Shown one piece after another: positions 1 through 7,855 of a stretch of 64,000 nt of DNA (the stretch's first letter is position 1; every line of letters begins with the position of its first letter). Under the pieces are notes generated by a model. The model was not told where the DNA came from. It saw nothing but the letters and a program-made list of their open reading frames with translations, and searched no databases. The position numbers were made by a program, and so were the translations under genes. This stretch comes from JABMNT01 sp048262655 (GTDB taxonomy: Bacteria; Pseudomonadota; Alphaproteobacteria; Rhodospirillales; Casp-alpha2): NCBI GenBank assembly GCA_048262655.1, contig JBLXEY010000004.1, forward strand, positions 310,001 through 374,000. The letters are read 5' to 3'.

Positions 1-1186
1 TTGTGGGCACAATAACAGCGACCCTTGACCCGGCACCAACGGATTGTCCGGCGGAATTATAGTTCAGGGTTGTGATTTCACCATTGACGGGACTTTTAAT
101 GGTCAGATTATCAATTGTGTTTTCCTGCATCCTCAACTTGCCACGTGCTTGGGAAATGACAGCATTTGTTGTCCGGATGACTTGTTCAAAAGTTGCGATC
201 GATGAACCCAGGTCAGCAATGGCTTTATCATAGCCGAGTTGCGCAGTAGACATTTGATTGTCCAAGTCAGATTGCTGTTTGGAAAGTTGCGCTTTTAGAT
301 TTCCAATTTCGACTTTGGCTTGTGAGACTTGGAGTTGGGATTGGGCCAATTGCTGTCGGTGCTGGTTTAAAGCATTTTCTGCTGCCAACACCTGATCACT
401 TGCCTGGCCAACCTGGGTTTCAGGAATAACCCGATCTTGAGCCAATTTAGTGGTTCGAACGAGTTCTTCACGTTTGCGTACGAGCGACGCCTCAGCTGTT
501 TTGATCGCGTTTCTGATCGTGCGTTGTGAACGCTCGAGACTTTTAATCGTCGAGTTTTGAAGGGCTATTTGCGACTTGGAGGTTTCGCGCTGGCGTTCCA
601 GATCATCGGTCTGATTTTGTCGGGTTTGATCAAGTTGCTGGATTGCTGTGCGCAACGCGGCGATGTAAACCATTGCCGCACCACTATTCAGGAAGCTATT
701 CAAGGGCTTTTCGATGGCGAGGTTTGGGTTCGCGAGGATGGCTTTGACGATTTCAATGGCGTCTTGAGCTTTCTGTCGATTGTTGAGATGGATTTGAAGT
801 TGATCATTTAGAGTTTTGAGGTCGACATCGGCCGACTCTTGGCGCAGTTCCATCAAAACCTGACCTGTTGTTACTTTTTCACCGGCAGTCACGAGAGTCT
901 TTAAAATAACTCCAGCGGACTCCGCTTCTACAACAACATTTTGACCTTCAGGAAGGATTGAGCCTTTAACGGGTACAATCACGAAGACCTTGGCAAAATA
1001 TGTAAGGGCGAGGCAAGCGATGAGCACAGCCACAAATAGGTAGATGGTGCCGCGCATGTAAAGGGATGGAACGGCTTCGATGACGTCGGAACGCTGGTCA
1101 TTCCGGTTGCGTTCGTCAGCGTGCCTCTCCAAGGACTGAAATTGAGCTGAATCTTCAATTCGCTCAGCGTTGTCATGGTCAGACAT
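1..1186 (-). CDS. HlyD-family membrane fusion protein of type I secretion (3' end outside window)
   Basis: Periplasmic adaptor that links an inner-membrane ABC exporter to an outer-membrane channel. I translated it directly: 395 residues are visible from an ATG at 1186, preceded by a strong GGAGG site, and the frame runs open through the left edge. A cytoplasmic N-terminus of about 43 residues is followed by one membrane segment (about 44–68), a first lipoyl-like half ending VTTGQVLMEL, a long Gln-rich coiled coil (about 105–345), then the second lipoyl half (IKSPVNGEITTL), after which the C-terminal barrel is missing. It lies 44 bases after the ABC exporter gene in the same direction, so the two are almost certainly co-transcribed. 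The family call is secure; the substrate is inferred from context. Confidence 0.93.
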   Translation of the reverse strand, partial: MSDHDNAERIEDSAQFQSLERHADERNRNDQRSDVIEAVPSLYMRGTIYLFVAVLIACLALTYFAKVFVIVPVKGSILPEGQNVVVEAESAGVILKTLVTAGEKVTTGQVLMELRQESADVDLKTLNDQLQIHLNNRQKAQDAIEIVKAILANPNLAIEKPLNSFLNSGAAMVYIAALRTAIQQLDQTRQNQTDDLERQRETSKSQIALQNSTIKSLERSQRTIRNAIKTAEASLVRKREELVRTTKLAQDRVIPETQVGQASDQVLAAENALNQHRQQLAQSQLQVSQAKVEIGNLKAQLSKQQSDLDNQMSTAQLGYDKAIADLGSSIATFEQVIRTTNAVISQARGKLRMQENTIDNLTIKSPVNGEITTLNYNSAGQSVGAGSRVAVIVPT

Positions 1187-1230
1187 TGCTTTTCCTCCAC
1201 ATACATTTCTTGAACAAGGCTCGCCAGTAG

Positions 1231-4200
1231 TTATCCATCGTCAGACCTCGTTACCAGGTAATGATAAAGGCCTTTGGACGCCATCAGTTCATCATGCGAG
1301 CCTTTTTCAGCAATTTCGCCATTTTCCAGAACAACAATCAGATCCGCATTCCGGATTGTTGTTAATCGGTGTGCGATTGCCAGCGTTGTTCTGTTTTCCA
1401 TCATTCGATCCAGATTTTTCTGGATGGCTTTTTCCGACTCGTTATCAAGGGATGCTGTCGCCTCGTCCAAGATCAGTATTTTCGGATCAGCAGCCAAAGC
1501 CCGCGCAATAATCAAACGTTGGCTTTGTCCTCCAGAGAGACTGCGACCACCTTCGCCGATTCGTGTATCGTATCGCATCGGCAGACCCGAAATGAAATCA
1601 TGAGCGCCAGACAGCGTCGCCGCCGAGACAACGGCTTCATACGGCATTGTCGGGTTGGCTGTGGCGATATTTCCTTTGACGGTATTACTGAAGATAAAGG
1701 GGGTTTGCTCGACGACTCCGATCTGTCTTCTCAACGAGACCAAATCCAGCGATGAAATATCGATGTCATCTATCAGAACTCGGCCTTCGGTCGGTTCCAA
1801 AAGTCGATTGACCATATTGACAAGTGTGCTCTTGCCAGAGCCACTTCTGCCAACAAAAGCTATTTTTTGTGATGGTTGAATTTCCAAATTGATGTTGTTC
1901 AATACATTCTTGCCACCTTCGCCCTCATAACTGAAGCTGACATTTTCAAATTTTATAGCCCCGGAAAATTCTGGTGCGGGAGTGCTGCCTTCGTTTTGTT
2001 CCCGCGGTTCGCCCAGAATGTCGTTGATACGTTCCAAGGCGACGCGAAGTTCAAGGTATTCATCATAAAAGCCCGCAATTTCCTCGACGGGGTTGGTCAC
2101 CATTGAAGCAATTCCGGTAAACGCGATCAGGGCACCGGCAGACATTTCTCCATCAATAACAAGATAGGCGCCAATGCCTAAGACGAGCATGTTACTTATC
2201 GTCTCGATGAGTTCTGTCCCGAATTCCAAACGTTGGTCGAAACGTTCCTTCTCATATGAAAGGTTCATTTCCCGCGCAAAAAATGCTGTTCCGCGTTCGA
2301 TGAATTCATCTTCTTGGGCAAGGGCTTTGACGGTGTCTATTCCCTTCACGACCTCAATCAGATGAGAATCTTTAGCTGCTCCCAAATCAAATTCTAATTG
2401 TTCGTAGCGCCGCATTTTTTTGGCATTGGCAATTGTTATGCCTGCAATACAAAAACAAAAGAAAATTGTAATACCCGCCAACATGGGCTGCATAATGATC
2501 AGGATTGGCGTATAGGTTAAGATCCCAACGGCGTTGGTGACAATGGTCATGGCACCGTTCGAAGTTGTATCCAGAACCGTTTGGTTTTCTTCAAACCGGG
2601 CGGTCAGCGAGCCTGTATCCCACTTTTTTAGGGTTGTAATCGGCAGCGCCAGAATATGGTCGAAGAACCGTGTAAAGAGCGTCGATGTGATTCGTCGCAT
2701 TAAATGCATTTGGAGGAATTCACGGACGGAATCACCAATTGTCGCCAGAAGGGTTGCGACCAACAGGCCAATCAGCAACAACACCAAAAGGTCCATGTCG
2801 CCGACAACCAGAACGTTATCAATCAATATTTTCGTAAAAAACGCCGGTATTATTCCTGCAGCCTGCAGTAAAACGGTAATCGCGAGAATGCGAGCAATGA
2901 GGGCTTTATGGGGGCGCAATAGAGGGAGAAACTGCTTGGCAAGGTTTGTTGCTGAATCGCCGACGGCACCAAAATCAGGGGCAACACTGATCACCATCGC
3001 TTCGCCATTCCAGCGGTTCAGGAACTCATCGCGCGAATAGGTTGTTACGCCGCGCGCCGGATCTGCGATCAAGATTTCTGTCGCGTTGATACCAAAGATG
3101 ACACAAGGGCCGGATTCCGGATCTTCGTATAAAGAGGGTGTTGCCAGGGCGTCTAAAGTTTCTGGGCCAAGTTGAATGAGGCGACTCATCAACCCTTGTG
3201 ATTCGGCCTTTCGACCAATTGCGTACAAATCATCTTGTTCTGCGCGAACAAGCTGTTGCTCGGCCATCAGGTCGATCGGGATATCACGTTTGTAGAAACG
3301 CGCTGCCATATCCAAACACGCAATTCCGTTTAGTGCCGGACGTTGCGCAACAGTCAGCGGGATCGTTTGTCCAAACAAACCTGGAGTTTTTATATCGCCC
3401 CGGTGAAGGTCGGGCTGATGGTCAGGGCCTGCGTCATCAGGCACTGGTTCATCCCGCTCTGCCAATATTGTTTCGCGCTGCAACAGTTGGTGGCGGGCAT
3501 AATCGGCAAGGGCTTCATTGACGGCATTGCTGTCACCAGCCACGGCTTTAAAATCATCAACAGAGAGCCGCATGAGGACGGTGCTATCTTCGCCGGCCAT
3601 TGCGCTTTCGATGCGGGGTTCGTCATCGATAAGGGCCATTTCTCCAATTGCCCCGCCTTCTTTGCGAACACCCAATAGCTTGTTATTGGCGCTCGTTTTG
3701 TGAAGTCGGACCCGGCCTTTGCGCACGAGATAAATGGCATCAGAAGGGTCGTCTTCATTGTAGACGGTTTCTCCTTCTCCGAATTCCAAAAACTCAACTT
3801 TTGAAATCAGTTCTTCTGTTTGCTTTGGTGTGAGACCAGACAGCAGGTGCTGAGTTTTTAGAAACGCGTATTCCTGCTGATGTTTTTGCGTTTCTTCAAT
3901 CAGCTCGCCGATCGAGGGGTCGTCCTTAATGAGGCGTTGAAATTCATCACGCGGGAGCTTTAGGACAATTGTTTTTCCAGCGGAACGCACGGTAGCGGAA
4001 ATGGGTTGGTCAAAGAAAAGTGATCGCTCCCCAAACCCGGTGCCATTTTGCAATACCGCCAGGGAAATCGGCTTGCCTTCACCTGAATCATCGACAACGC
4101 GAACCTTGCCCTTATGGACAATAAAGTAACCTTGCCCGGGGTCACCTCGCTGCAGGATTGTCTCGCCGAGTTTGAAATTCAGAATCTGTATGTGCTCGGC

Positions 4201-4281
4201 TATTGAAGCAATAGCCGTTTCGGGAAGGCTGGCAAACAGCGCATTCCCTCGCAGGATTTCTGATACGTTAAATGATGACAC
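1231..4281 (-). CDS. Peptide/protein ABC exporter with two cNMP-binding domains and a degenerate C39 domain
   Basis: Inner-membrane type I exporter of 1016 residues. Order of domains: two cyclic-nucleotide-binding-like domains (about 10–130 and 145–265), a C39 peptidase-like domain (about 300–430), a six-helix ABC membrane domain (about 450–740), and the ATPase with Walker A GRSGSGKST, signature LSGGQ, Walker B ILILDEATASLD and the IAHRLTT His loop. In the C39-like part the position of the catalytic Cys is Asn (ALNGIACL) and the usual His-Phe-Val-Val segment is not visible, while the DPARG Asp remains; it probably binds rather than cuts the leader. The first cNMP domain lacks the Arg of its phosphate-binding cassette (QPISATV); the second keeps one (EPRIESA). 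The start is GTG with only a weak ribosome site. Domain layout recalls cyanobacterial HetC-like exporters. Substrate is inferred to be the peptide at 5362–5700. Confidence 0.92.
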   Translation of the reverse strand: MSSFNVSEILRGNALFASLPETAIASIAEHIQILNFKLGETILQRGDPGQGYFIVHKGKVRVVDDSGEGKPISLAVLQNGTGFGERSLFFDQPISATVRSAGKTIVLKLPRDEFQRLIKDDPSIGELIEETQKHQQEYAFLKTQHLLSGLTPKQTEELISKVEFLEFGEGETVYNEDDPSDAIYLVRKGRVRLHKTSANNKLLGVRKEGGAIGEMALIDDEPRIESAMAGEDSTVLMRLSVDDFKAVAGDSNAVNEALADYARHQLLQRETILAERDEPVPDDAGPDHQPDLHRGDIKTPGLFGQTIPLTVAQRPALNGIACLDMAARFYKRDIPIDLMAEQQLVRAEQDDLYAIGRKAESQGLMSRLIQLGPETLDALATPSLYEDPESGPCVIFGINATEILIADPARGVTTYSRDEFLNRWNGEAMVISVAPDFGAVGDSATNLAKQFLPLLRPHKALIARILAITVLLQAAGIIPAFFTKILIDNVLVVGDMDLLVLLLIGLLVATLLATIGDSVREFLQMHLMRRITSTLFTRFFDHILALPITTLKKWDTGSLTARFEENQTVLDTTSNGAMTIVTNAVGILTYTPILIIMQPMLAGITIFFCFCIAGITIANAKKMRRYEQLEFDLGAAKDSHLIEVVKGIDTVKALAQEDEFIERGTAFFAREMNLSYEKERFDQRLEFGTELIETISNMLVLGIGAYLVIDGEMSAGALIAFTGIASMVTNPVEEIAGFYDEYLELRVALERINDILGEPREQNEGSTPAPEFSGAIKFENVSFSYEGEGGKNVLNNINLEIQPSQKIAFVGRSGSGKSTLVNMVNRLLEPTEGRVLIDDIDISSLDLVSLRRQIGVVEQTPFIFSNTVKGNIATANPTMPYEAVVSAATLSGAHDFISGLPMRYDTRIGEGGRSLSGGQSQRLIIARALAADPKILILDEATASLDNESEKAIQKNLDRMMENRTTLAIAHRLTTIRNADLIVVLENGEIAEKGSHDELMASKGLYHYLVTRSDDG

Positions 4282-4302
4282 GGATGCGCCTAGTCAGTAA
4301 AC

Positions 4303-4336
4303 GGCCTGTGGAATATTCAAGAGCATTCCACAGGCC
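4303..4336. promoter_or_regulatory. Perfect 12-bp inverted repeat between PpiC-like and ABC exporter genes
   Basis: Arms GGCCTGTGGAAT (4303–4314) and ATTCCACAGGCC (4325–4336) match perfectly around a 10-base loop. The hairpin sits in the 71-base gap between the two genes. There is no T-run after it on the transcribed (minus) strand, so it is more likely an RNA stability or processing element, or a leaky attenuator setting the ratio of chaperone to exporter, than a full terminator. Confidence 0.6.
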
Positions 4337-4352
4337 TGATTGAATTGACTAC

Positions 4353-5147
4353 TTATTCCACGTCATCTTCGTCTAGATCTTCTGGCGGCTCGGTTTTGGT
4401 TCCAAGTGGCACGATCTCGACAACGGAAGTTCCGGATAAACCCTCGATCAGTTCTTCAAAGAGCCGATCACGAATCGTTTCTTTAACATCATCAAATTCG
4501 GGTTTGACAATTTTATGCACCATATAAACGGTGTAATCGTCATCTTCCTTAATCGGACCCACAACGTCCCCATTTGATGCACCGAAGATAGCTGCTTCAG
4601 CTTCCGCACGGACATCGCTACGGGTCATTTCCCCTGAATATCCACCCTTTAAGTAACTGTCTTCGTCAATCGAATGCTCAACGGCTAAATTATAAAAGCT
4701 GTCTTCTTCATCTTCGAGCTGTGAAACGATTTCATCAGCCAGACCTTCATCATCAACAGTAATGTTGTAGATTTCCGCGACGTCATAACTCGCCTGCGCT
4801 TCCAAAAAGACCTCTTTGACCTCTTCATCAGAAATGGATTCTCTGATTTTATTTGTCAACGCGGTAATTTCGCACGCTTGCGCAACGGCACCCTGGTCAA
4901 GGCCATTTTCTGCCATCCAGACTGTGACCTGCTCGGCTTTTTCTAACTCTGCGGCATAACGCAACTCGTTGAATACGGTTTGAATTTCATCTGGTGAAGC
5001 AGAAATACCTTTTTCTTTGCAATACTGCACAACAGCAGCGTCGGTTGCCGTGCTTTGGATAAAGCTGTCGTCACCGATTGCAGCCCTCCATTGCAGAGCT
5101 GTCTTCAAATCAATTTCGGCACCATCAACCTTCATGAAAATTGTCAT
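4353..5147 (-). CDS. PpiC/SurA-like peptidyl-prolyl isomerase, cytoplasmic and very acidic
   Basis: A 264-residue protein with a SurA-N-like helical region (about 10–110) and a parvulin-type rotamase-like region (about 120–230; GGYSGEM, then FGASNGDVVGPIKEDDDY). The N-terminus (MTIFMKVDGAEI) has no signal peptide and there is no membrane segment, so it should stay in the cytoplasm, unlike SurA or PpiD. It is rich in Asp/Glu and ends in an acidic tail (PPEDLDEDDVE). It is the first gene of the exporter operon and lies next to a peptide gene of opposite charge. I infer a substrate chaperone or targeting role for the exporter; isomerase activity itself is uncertain because the parvulin match is by eye. 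Confidence 0.8.
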   Translation of the reverse strand: MTIFMKVDGAEIDLKTALQWRAAIGDDSFIQSTATDAAVVQYCKEKGISASPDEIQTVFNELRYAAELEKAEQVTVWMAENGLDQGAVAQACEITALTNKIRESISDEEVKEVFLEAQASYDVAEIYNITVDDEGLADEIVSQLEDEEDSFYNLAVEHSIDEDSYLKGGYSGEMTRSDVRAEAEAAIFGASNGDVVGPIKEDDDYTVYMVHKIVKPEFDDVKETIRDRLFEELIEGLSGTSVVEIVPLGTKTEPPEDLDEDDVE

Positions 5148-5310
5148 GTTTCCCCCTAGTATTTGAGCATTTAAATAAAATTTATTAGTTTTTTTATGAG
5201 TATCCGCAGTCCTCGTTGGATACCCTATTCACGCAAGTTTACCAAAACAAGTTATAATTCAATTGTAATTGAGAAGTTTTTTTTACATACGCGTGTATTT
5301 CAGATAGTGC

Positions 5311-5341
5311 AAAAAAAAGCCCGGCGAAAGCCGGGCCTTTT
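5311..5341 (-). terminator. Rho-independent terminator after the basic peptide gene
   Basis: On the minus strand GCCCGGC–TTTC–GCCGGGC is a perfect 7-bp GC stem with a 4-base loop followed by eight T. It begins 20 bases after the stop of the peptide gene. The opposite strand has a shorter T-run (CTTTT), so it may work weakly both ways. It separates transcription of the abundant small product from the exporter operon downstream, which must then have its own promoter in the AT-rich 5148–5310 stretch or rely on read-through. Confidence 0.88.
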
Positions 5342-5361
5342 AAAGCTAGTTTGCCAGAAAA

Positions 5362-5700
5362 CTAGGCGCGTGCAGCTCTCGCACGGAACATTGAAGCCAT
5401 GCGGCCATGATAAGCAGCTTTCCGCATCAGGCTCGCGCGCGCTGCTGAATTTCCTTTGCGGCGAACGGGTGCGCGACGCTTTGTTGCGGCAGCTCTGCGA
5501 CGCATGATTGAACGGCGGCGCATCATCGCTCTACGTCTCATTGACCGACGGCGCATCATCATATAGCGACGACGGCGCATCATTGCGGAACGGCTGTACC
5601 CGCCTAAAACGTCGACAGCCTGCTCTTCGCCCAAGCCTTTGGCACGAATAGGTAAATCAGAAATCTCAAGAGAAAAATCGGTAAAAGATAGAGTCGTCAT
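5362..5700 (-). CDS. Arg/Met-rich cationic peptide with Gly-Gly leader; candidate exported substrate
   Basis: A 112-residue precursor. Residues 1–34 form an acidic leader ending VDVLGG at 33–34; residues 35–112 contain about 27 Arg, 3 Lys and 12 Met and not a single Asp or Glu. The core is a degenerate repeat of three or four Arg separated by Met-rich or Ser/Ala spacers (MMRRRR, MMMRRR, SMRRR, AMMRRR, SIMRRR). A GGAG site lies 10 bases before the ATG, and a strong terminator follows the stop, so it looks like a real, separately transcribed gene. Its position beside a type I exporter operon and its leader suggest export. Antimicrobial, nucleic-acid-binding or matrix-forming roles are all possible; a non-exported protamine-like DNA-binding protein is the main alternative. 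I do not recognise a family. Confidence 0.75.
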   Translation of the reverse strand: MTTLSFTDFSLEISDLPIRAKGLGEEQAVDVLGGYSRSAMMRRRRYMMMRRRSMRRRAMMRRRSIMRRRAAATKRRAPVRRKGNSAARASLMRKAAYHGRMASMFRARAARA

Positions 5701-5994
5701 AAGTAAAAGTCTCCAGTGTTACGTTAAATTGCCCGTTGATGGGCGGTTCTTTATTATCGTTATTGGCCTTATCGGCATTTGGAGTCGTCCGGCTAATATT
5801 TTAATTAGCTCTGCGCAGACGTTAACATAATGCAGAATCATTTCAAGTGTGATTATTACAATGCAGTTTAGAAAAATGACGAGACACTTGGATACAAAGT
5901 GTCGTGCACAATAATCATCAGACGTGGCTGGCGTTTGAAGGCTGTGTCGATAATAGTAGCGACAGTGTGATCGTGTGGTTGAGGGAGCTAACAG
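5701..5994. other. Divergent promoter region, 294 bases
   Basis: No gene seen. It must hold the promoters of the basic peptide gene (minus) and the Ldh2-type reductase (plus). Visible structure: a small hairpin GCCC–GTTGAT–GGGC near 5731–5744 in the peptide mRNA leader, and a perfect 7-bp inverted repeat GACACTT/AAGTGTC at 5883–5889 and 5897–5903 that could be an operator. No clear sigma-70 boxes could be chosen with confidence. Confidence 0.5.
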
Positions 5995-7002
5995 ATGAAC
6001 GATACCGTTTCCATTAGTTTAGAGGAAGTTCATGCCCTATCGCTGGCGAGCCTTCTCGCCAATGGGTGCGACGAAGAAAATGCGATGGCGATTGCGGATC
6101 AGACCACGTATGCCGAGCGCGATCTTTGCCAAACCCATGGCCTGTTCCGAATTCCTTGGTATGTAAACGGTTTGAAATCTGGCCGGGTAAATGGCAAGGC
6201 GCGTCCGACTGTAGCGCCATTGGCTCCCGCCGTTTTGCGGTTAGACGGGGCAGGCGGGTTCGCGCCCCTGGGCTTAAAAACGGGTCATCGCCCGCTCGTT
6301 GACTGTGCACGTAAGAACGGCATTGCGGCACTGGCTTTCGTCAACATGTTTCATGTGGGAGCCCTTTGGCCAGAAGTTGAAGCCCTTGCCGAAGAAGGTT
6401 TGTGTGCTTTCTCGTTTACGCCGTCCTATCCTTTTGTGGCACCGGCTGGCGGAATTAAGCCGCTATACGGAACCAACCCAATGGCTTTTGGCTGGCCGAG
6501 AAAAGACGGGCCGCCGCTGGTGTTCGATCAAGCTTCAGCGGCCATGGCGCGCGGTGAAATTCAGGTTGCTGCGCGCGATGGACATCGCGTTCCGGAAACT
6601 GCGGGCATCGGCCCAGTGGGTGAAAAAACCACGGATCCGAATGTTGTCCTCGAAGGTGCGCAACTGGCTTTTGGCGGGCACAAAGGAGCATCGCTGGCGA
6701 TGATGGTCGAATTGCTGGCAGGTGCCATGATTGGCGAATTCCTGAGCTTCGAAGCGGCAGCGGACGATGCTGGAGAGGGGGGACCTCCAAAAGGCGGTGA
6801 ATTATTGATCGCCATGGACCCGGCCCGGTTTGGCGACCCGGATGGTTTCCTTGATCACGGCGAAAAGTTGTTTGCAGCGATACTGGCGCAGGACGGCACA
6901 CGGTTACCCAGCGAACGACGGCGGCAAGGGCGCCTTTTGACACCGGAGCAGGGGATCGAAGTGCCGACGAGTTTACATAATACGATTTCGAACTTTCTAT
7001 GA
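5995..7002 (+). CDS. Ldh2-family NAD(P)H-dependent oxidoreductase (malate/L-lactate dehydrogenase or DpkA-like)
   Basis: A 335-residue member of the family that includes ureidoglycolate and sulfolactate dehydrogenases and the Δ1-piperideine/Δ1-pyrroline-2-carboxylate reductase DpkA. Typical features are the early His-Gly (LCQTHGLFRIPWY, near 50), AFVNMFHVGALW with the conserved His near 120, the GTNPMAFGWPR segment, and the cofactor loop GHKGASLAMMVELLAG. A GGGAGC site precedes the ATG. It is a single gene with no obvious partner. DpkA-type enzymes reduce the Δ1-pyrroline-2-carboxylate made by aconitase X, which is encoded at 48.9–50.6 kb here, so that role is possible but unproven; a plain 2-hydroxyacid dehydrogenase is equally open. 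Confidence 0.85.
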   Translation: MNDTVSISLEEVHALSLASLLANGCDEENAMAIADQTTYAERDLCQTHGLFRIPWYVNGLKSGRVNGKARPTVAPLAPAVLRLDGAGGFAPLGLKTGHRPLVDCARKNGIAALAFVNMFHVGALWPEVEALAEEGLCAFSFTPSYPFVAPAGGIKPLYGTNPMAFGWPRKDGPPLVFDQASAAMARGEIQVAARDGHRVPETAGIGPVGEKTTDPNVVLEGAQLAFGGHKGASLAMMVELLAGAMIGEFLSFEAAADDAGEGGPPKGGELLIAMDPARFGDPDGFLDHGEKLFAAILAQDGTRLPSERRRQGRLLTPEQGIEVPTSLHNTISNFL

Positions 7003-7147
7003 GGGGCATGCGCCAGTGTTTTGATCGTTGGTTCCAGTTCTCTTCTGTTATGAATTATAAGAATAAACCAGACAGTGGATTGTTCTTTCAAGCTCAGCTT
7101 CAAAACCATAAACTTCCTCATATAATTTAACTGGAGATGCCAATTTT

Positions 7148-7780
7148 ATGATCGATCTATATTCCTGGGGGACCCCCAACGGCCGAAAAATAACCATAGC
7201 TCTTGAAGAGCTCGGTCTCGAGTACACGATGCACACAATCAATATCATGAAAGACGAACAGTTTGGCGCTGACTTTCTGGCGATAAGTCCAAACAACAAA
7301 ATTCCAGCCATTATTGACAGGGACAACGATCAGTCGATTTTCGAGTCTGGTGCCATCCTCATGTATCTGGCGGAAAAAACTGGAAAATTAATGCCGACGG
7401 ATGACAAAGCGCGTTGGGCGACTATTGAGTGGTTGATGTTCCAAATGGGCGGTGTTGGCCCGATGATGGGGCAAACACATCACTTCGTAAAATTCAATCC
7501 CGATAAAAGCGAATACGCGGCGGATCGTTATCTCAATGAGACCAAGCGTCTTTATAAGGTGATGGATGAGCGTCTGGCGAATAACGAGTGGTTGAACGGC
7601 GACAGTTATTCCATCGCCGATATTGCAACATGGCCATGGATTGCGCGCCACGACTGGCAAACGGTGAGTCTAAAAGACTATCCCAACGTTGCGCGCTGGT
7701 ATACGGCGATTGCCGAACGCCCGGCAACCCAACGCGGCTGGAACGTCCCGGCGACGGATCAGAAAATCCCGATGCCCTAA
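7148..7780 (+). CDS. Glutathione S-transferase family protein (YfcG/Nu-like), first of a tandem pair
   Basis: A 210-residue cytoplasmic GST. The N-terminal thioredoxin-like fold starts LYSWGTPNGRKITIALEE; the cis-Pro motif is NNKIPAIID and the glutathione-binding ESGAI motif follows near 66–70. The all-helical C-terminal domain carries the typical YSIADIATWPW segment. It resembles the YfcG/YghU disulfide-bond oxidoreductase type, with Thr-Pro-Asn in place of a catalytic Cys or Ser. A GGAG site lies 10 bases before the ATG. It is followed at once by a terminator and then by a paralogue, so the pair probably arose by duplication. The physiological substrate is unknown. Confidence 0.92.
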   Translation: MIDLYSWGTPNGRKITIALEELGLEYTMHTINIMKDEQFGADFLAISPNNKIPAIIDRDNDQSIFESGAILMYLAEKTGKLMPTDDKARWATIEWLMFQMGGVGPMMGQTHHFVKFNPDKSEYAADRYLNETKRLYKVMDERLANNEWLNGDSYSIADIATWPWIARHDWQTVSLKDYPNVARWYTAIAERPATQRGWNVPATDQKIPMP

Positions 7781-7806
7781 AAGGCCAAGGGGTGACGAAA
7801 TAAACA

Positions 7807-7837
7807 GGCGGCGCTGGATATCAGCGTCGCCTTTTTT
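7807..7837 (+). terminator. Rho-independent terminator between the two GST genes
   Basis: GGCGGCGCTG (7807–7816) pairs with CAGCGTCGCC (7822–7831) with one G·T wobble over a 5-base loop, followed directly by six T. It lies 26 bases after the first GST gene, so the second GST gene probably needs its own promoter or read-through. Confidence 0.87.
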
Positions 7838-7855
7838 ACAGCTCGGGACACTTAT

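Noticed and set aside
979..1206. 75-residue open frame on the minus strand starting MYVEEKQC
   Set aside because: It overlaps the HlyD gene in another frame; the HlyD frame has the strong ribosome site, membrane segment and coiled coil.
5440..5600. Repetitive DNA in the basic peptide gene as a possible CRISPR or tandem repeat
   Set aside because: The repetition follows Arg/Met codons with varied spacing and no constant spacer; it is a coding repeat.
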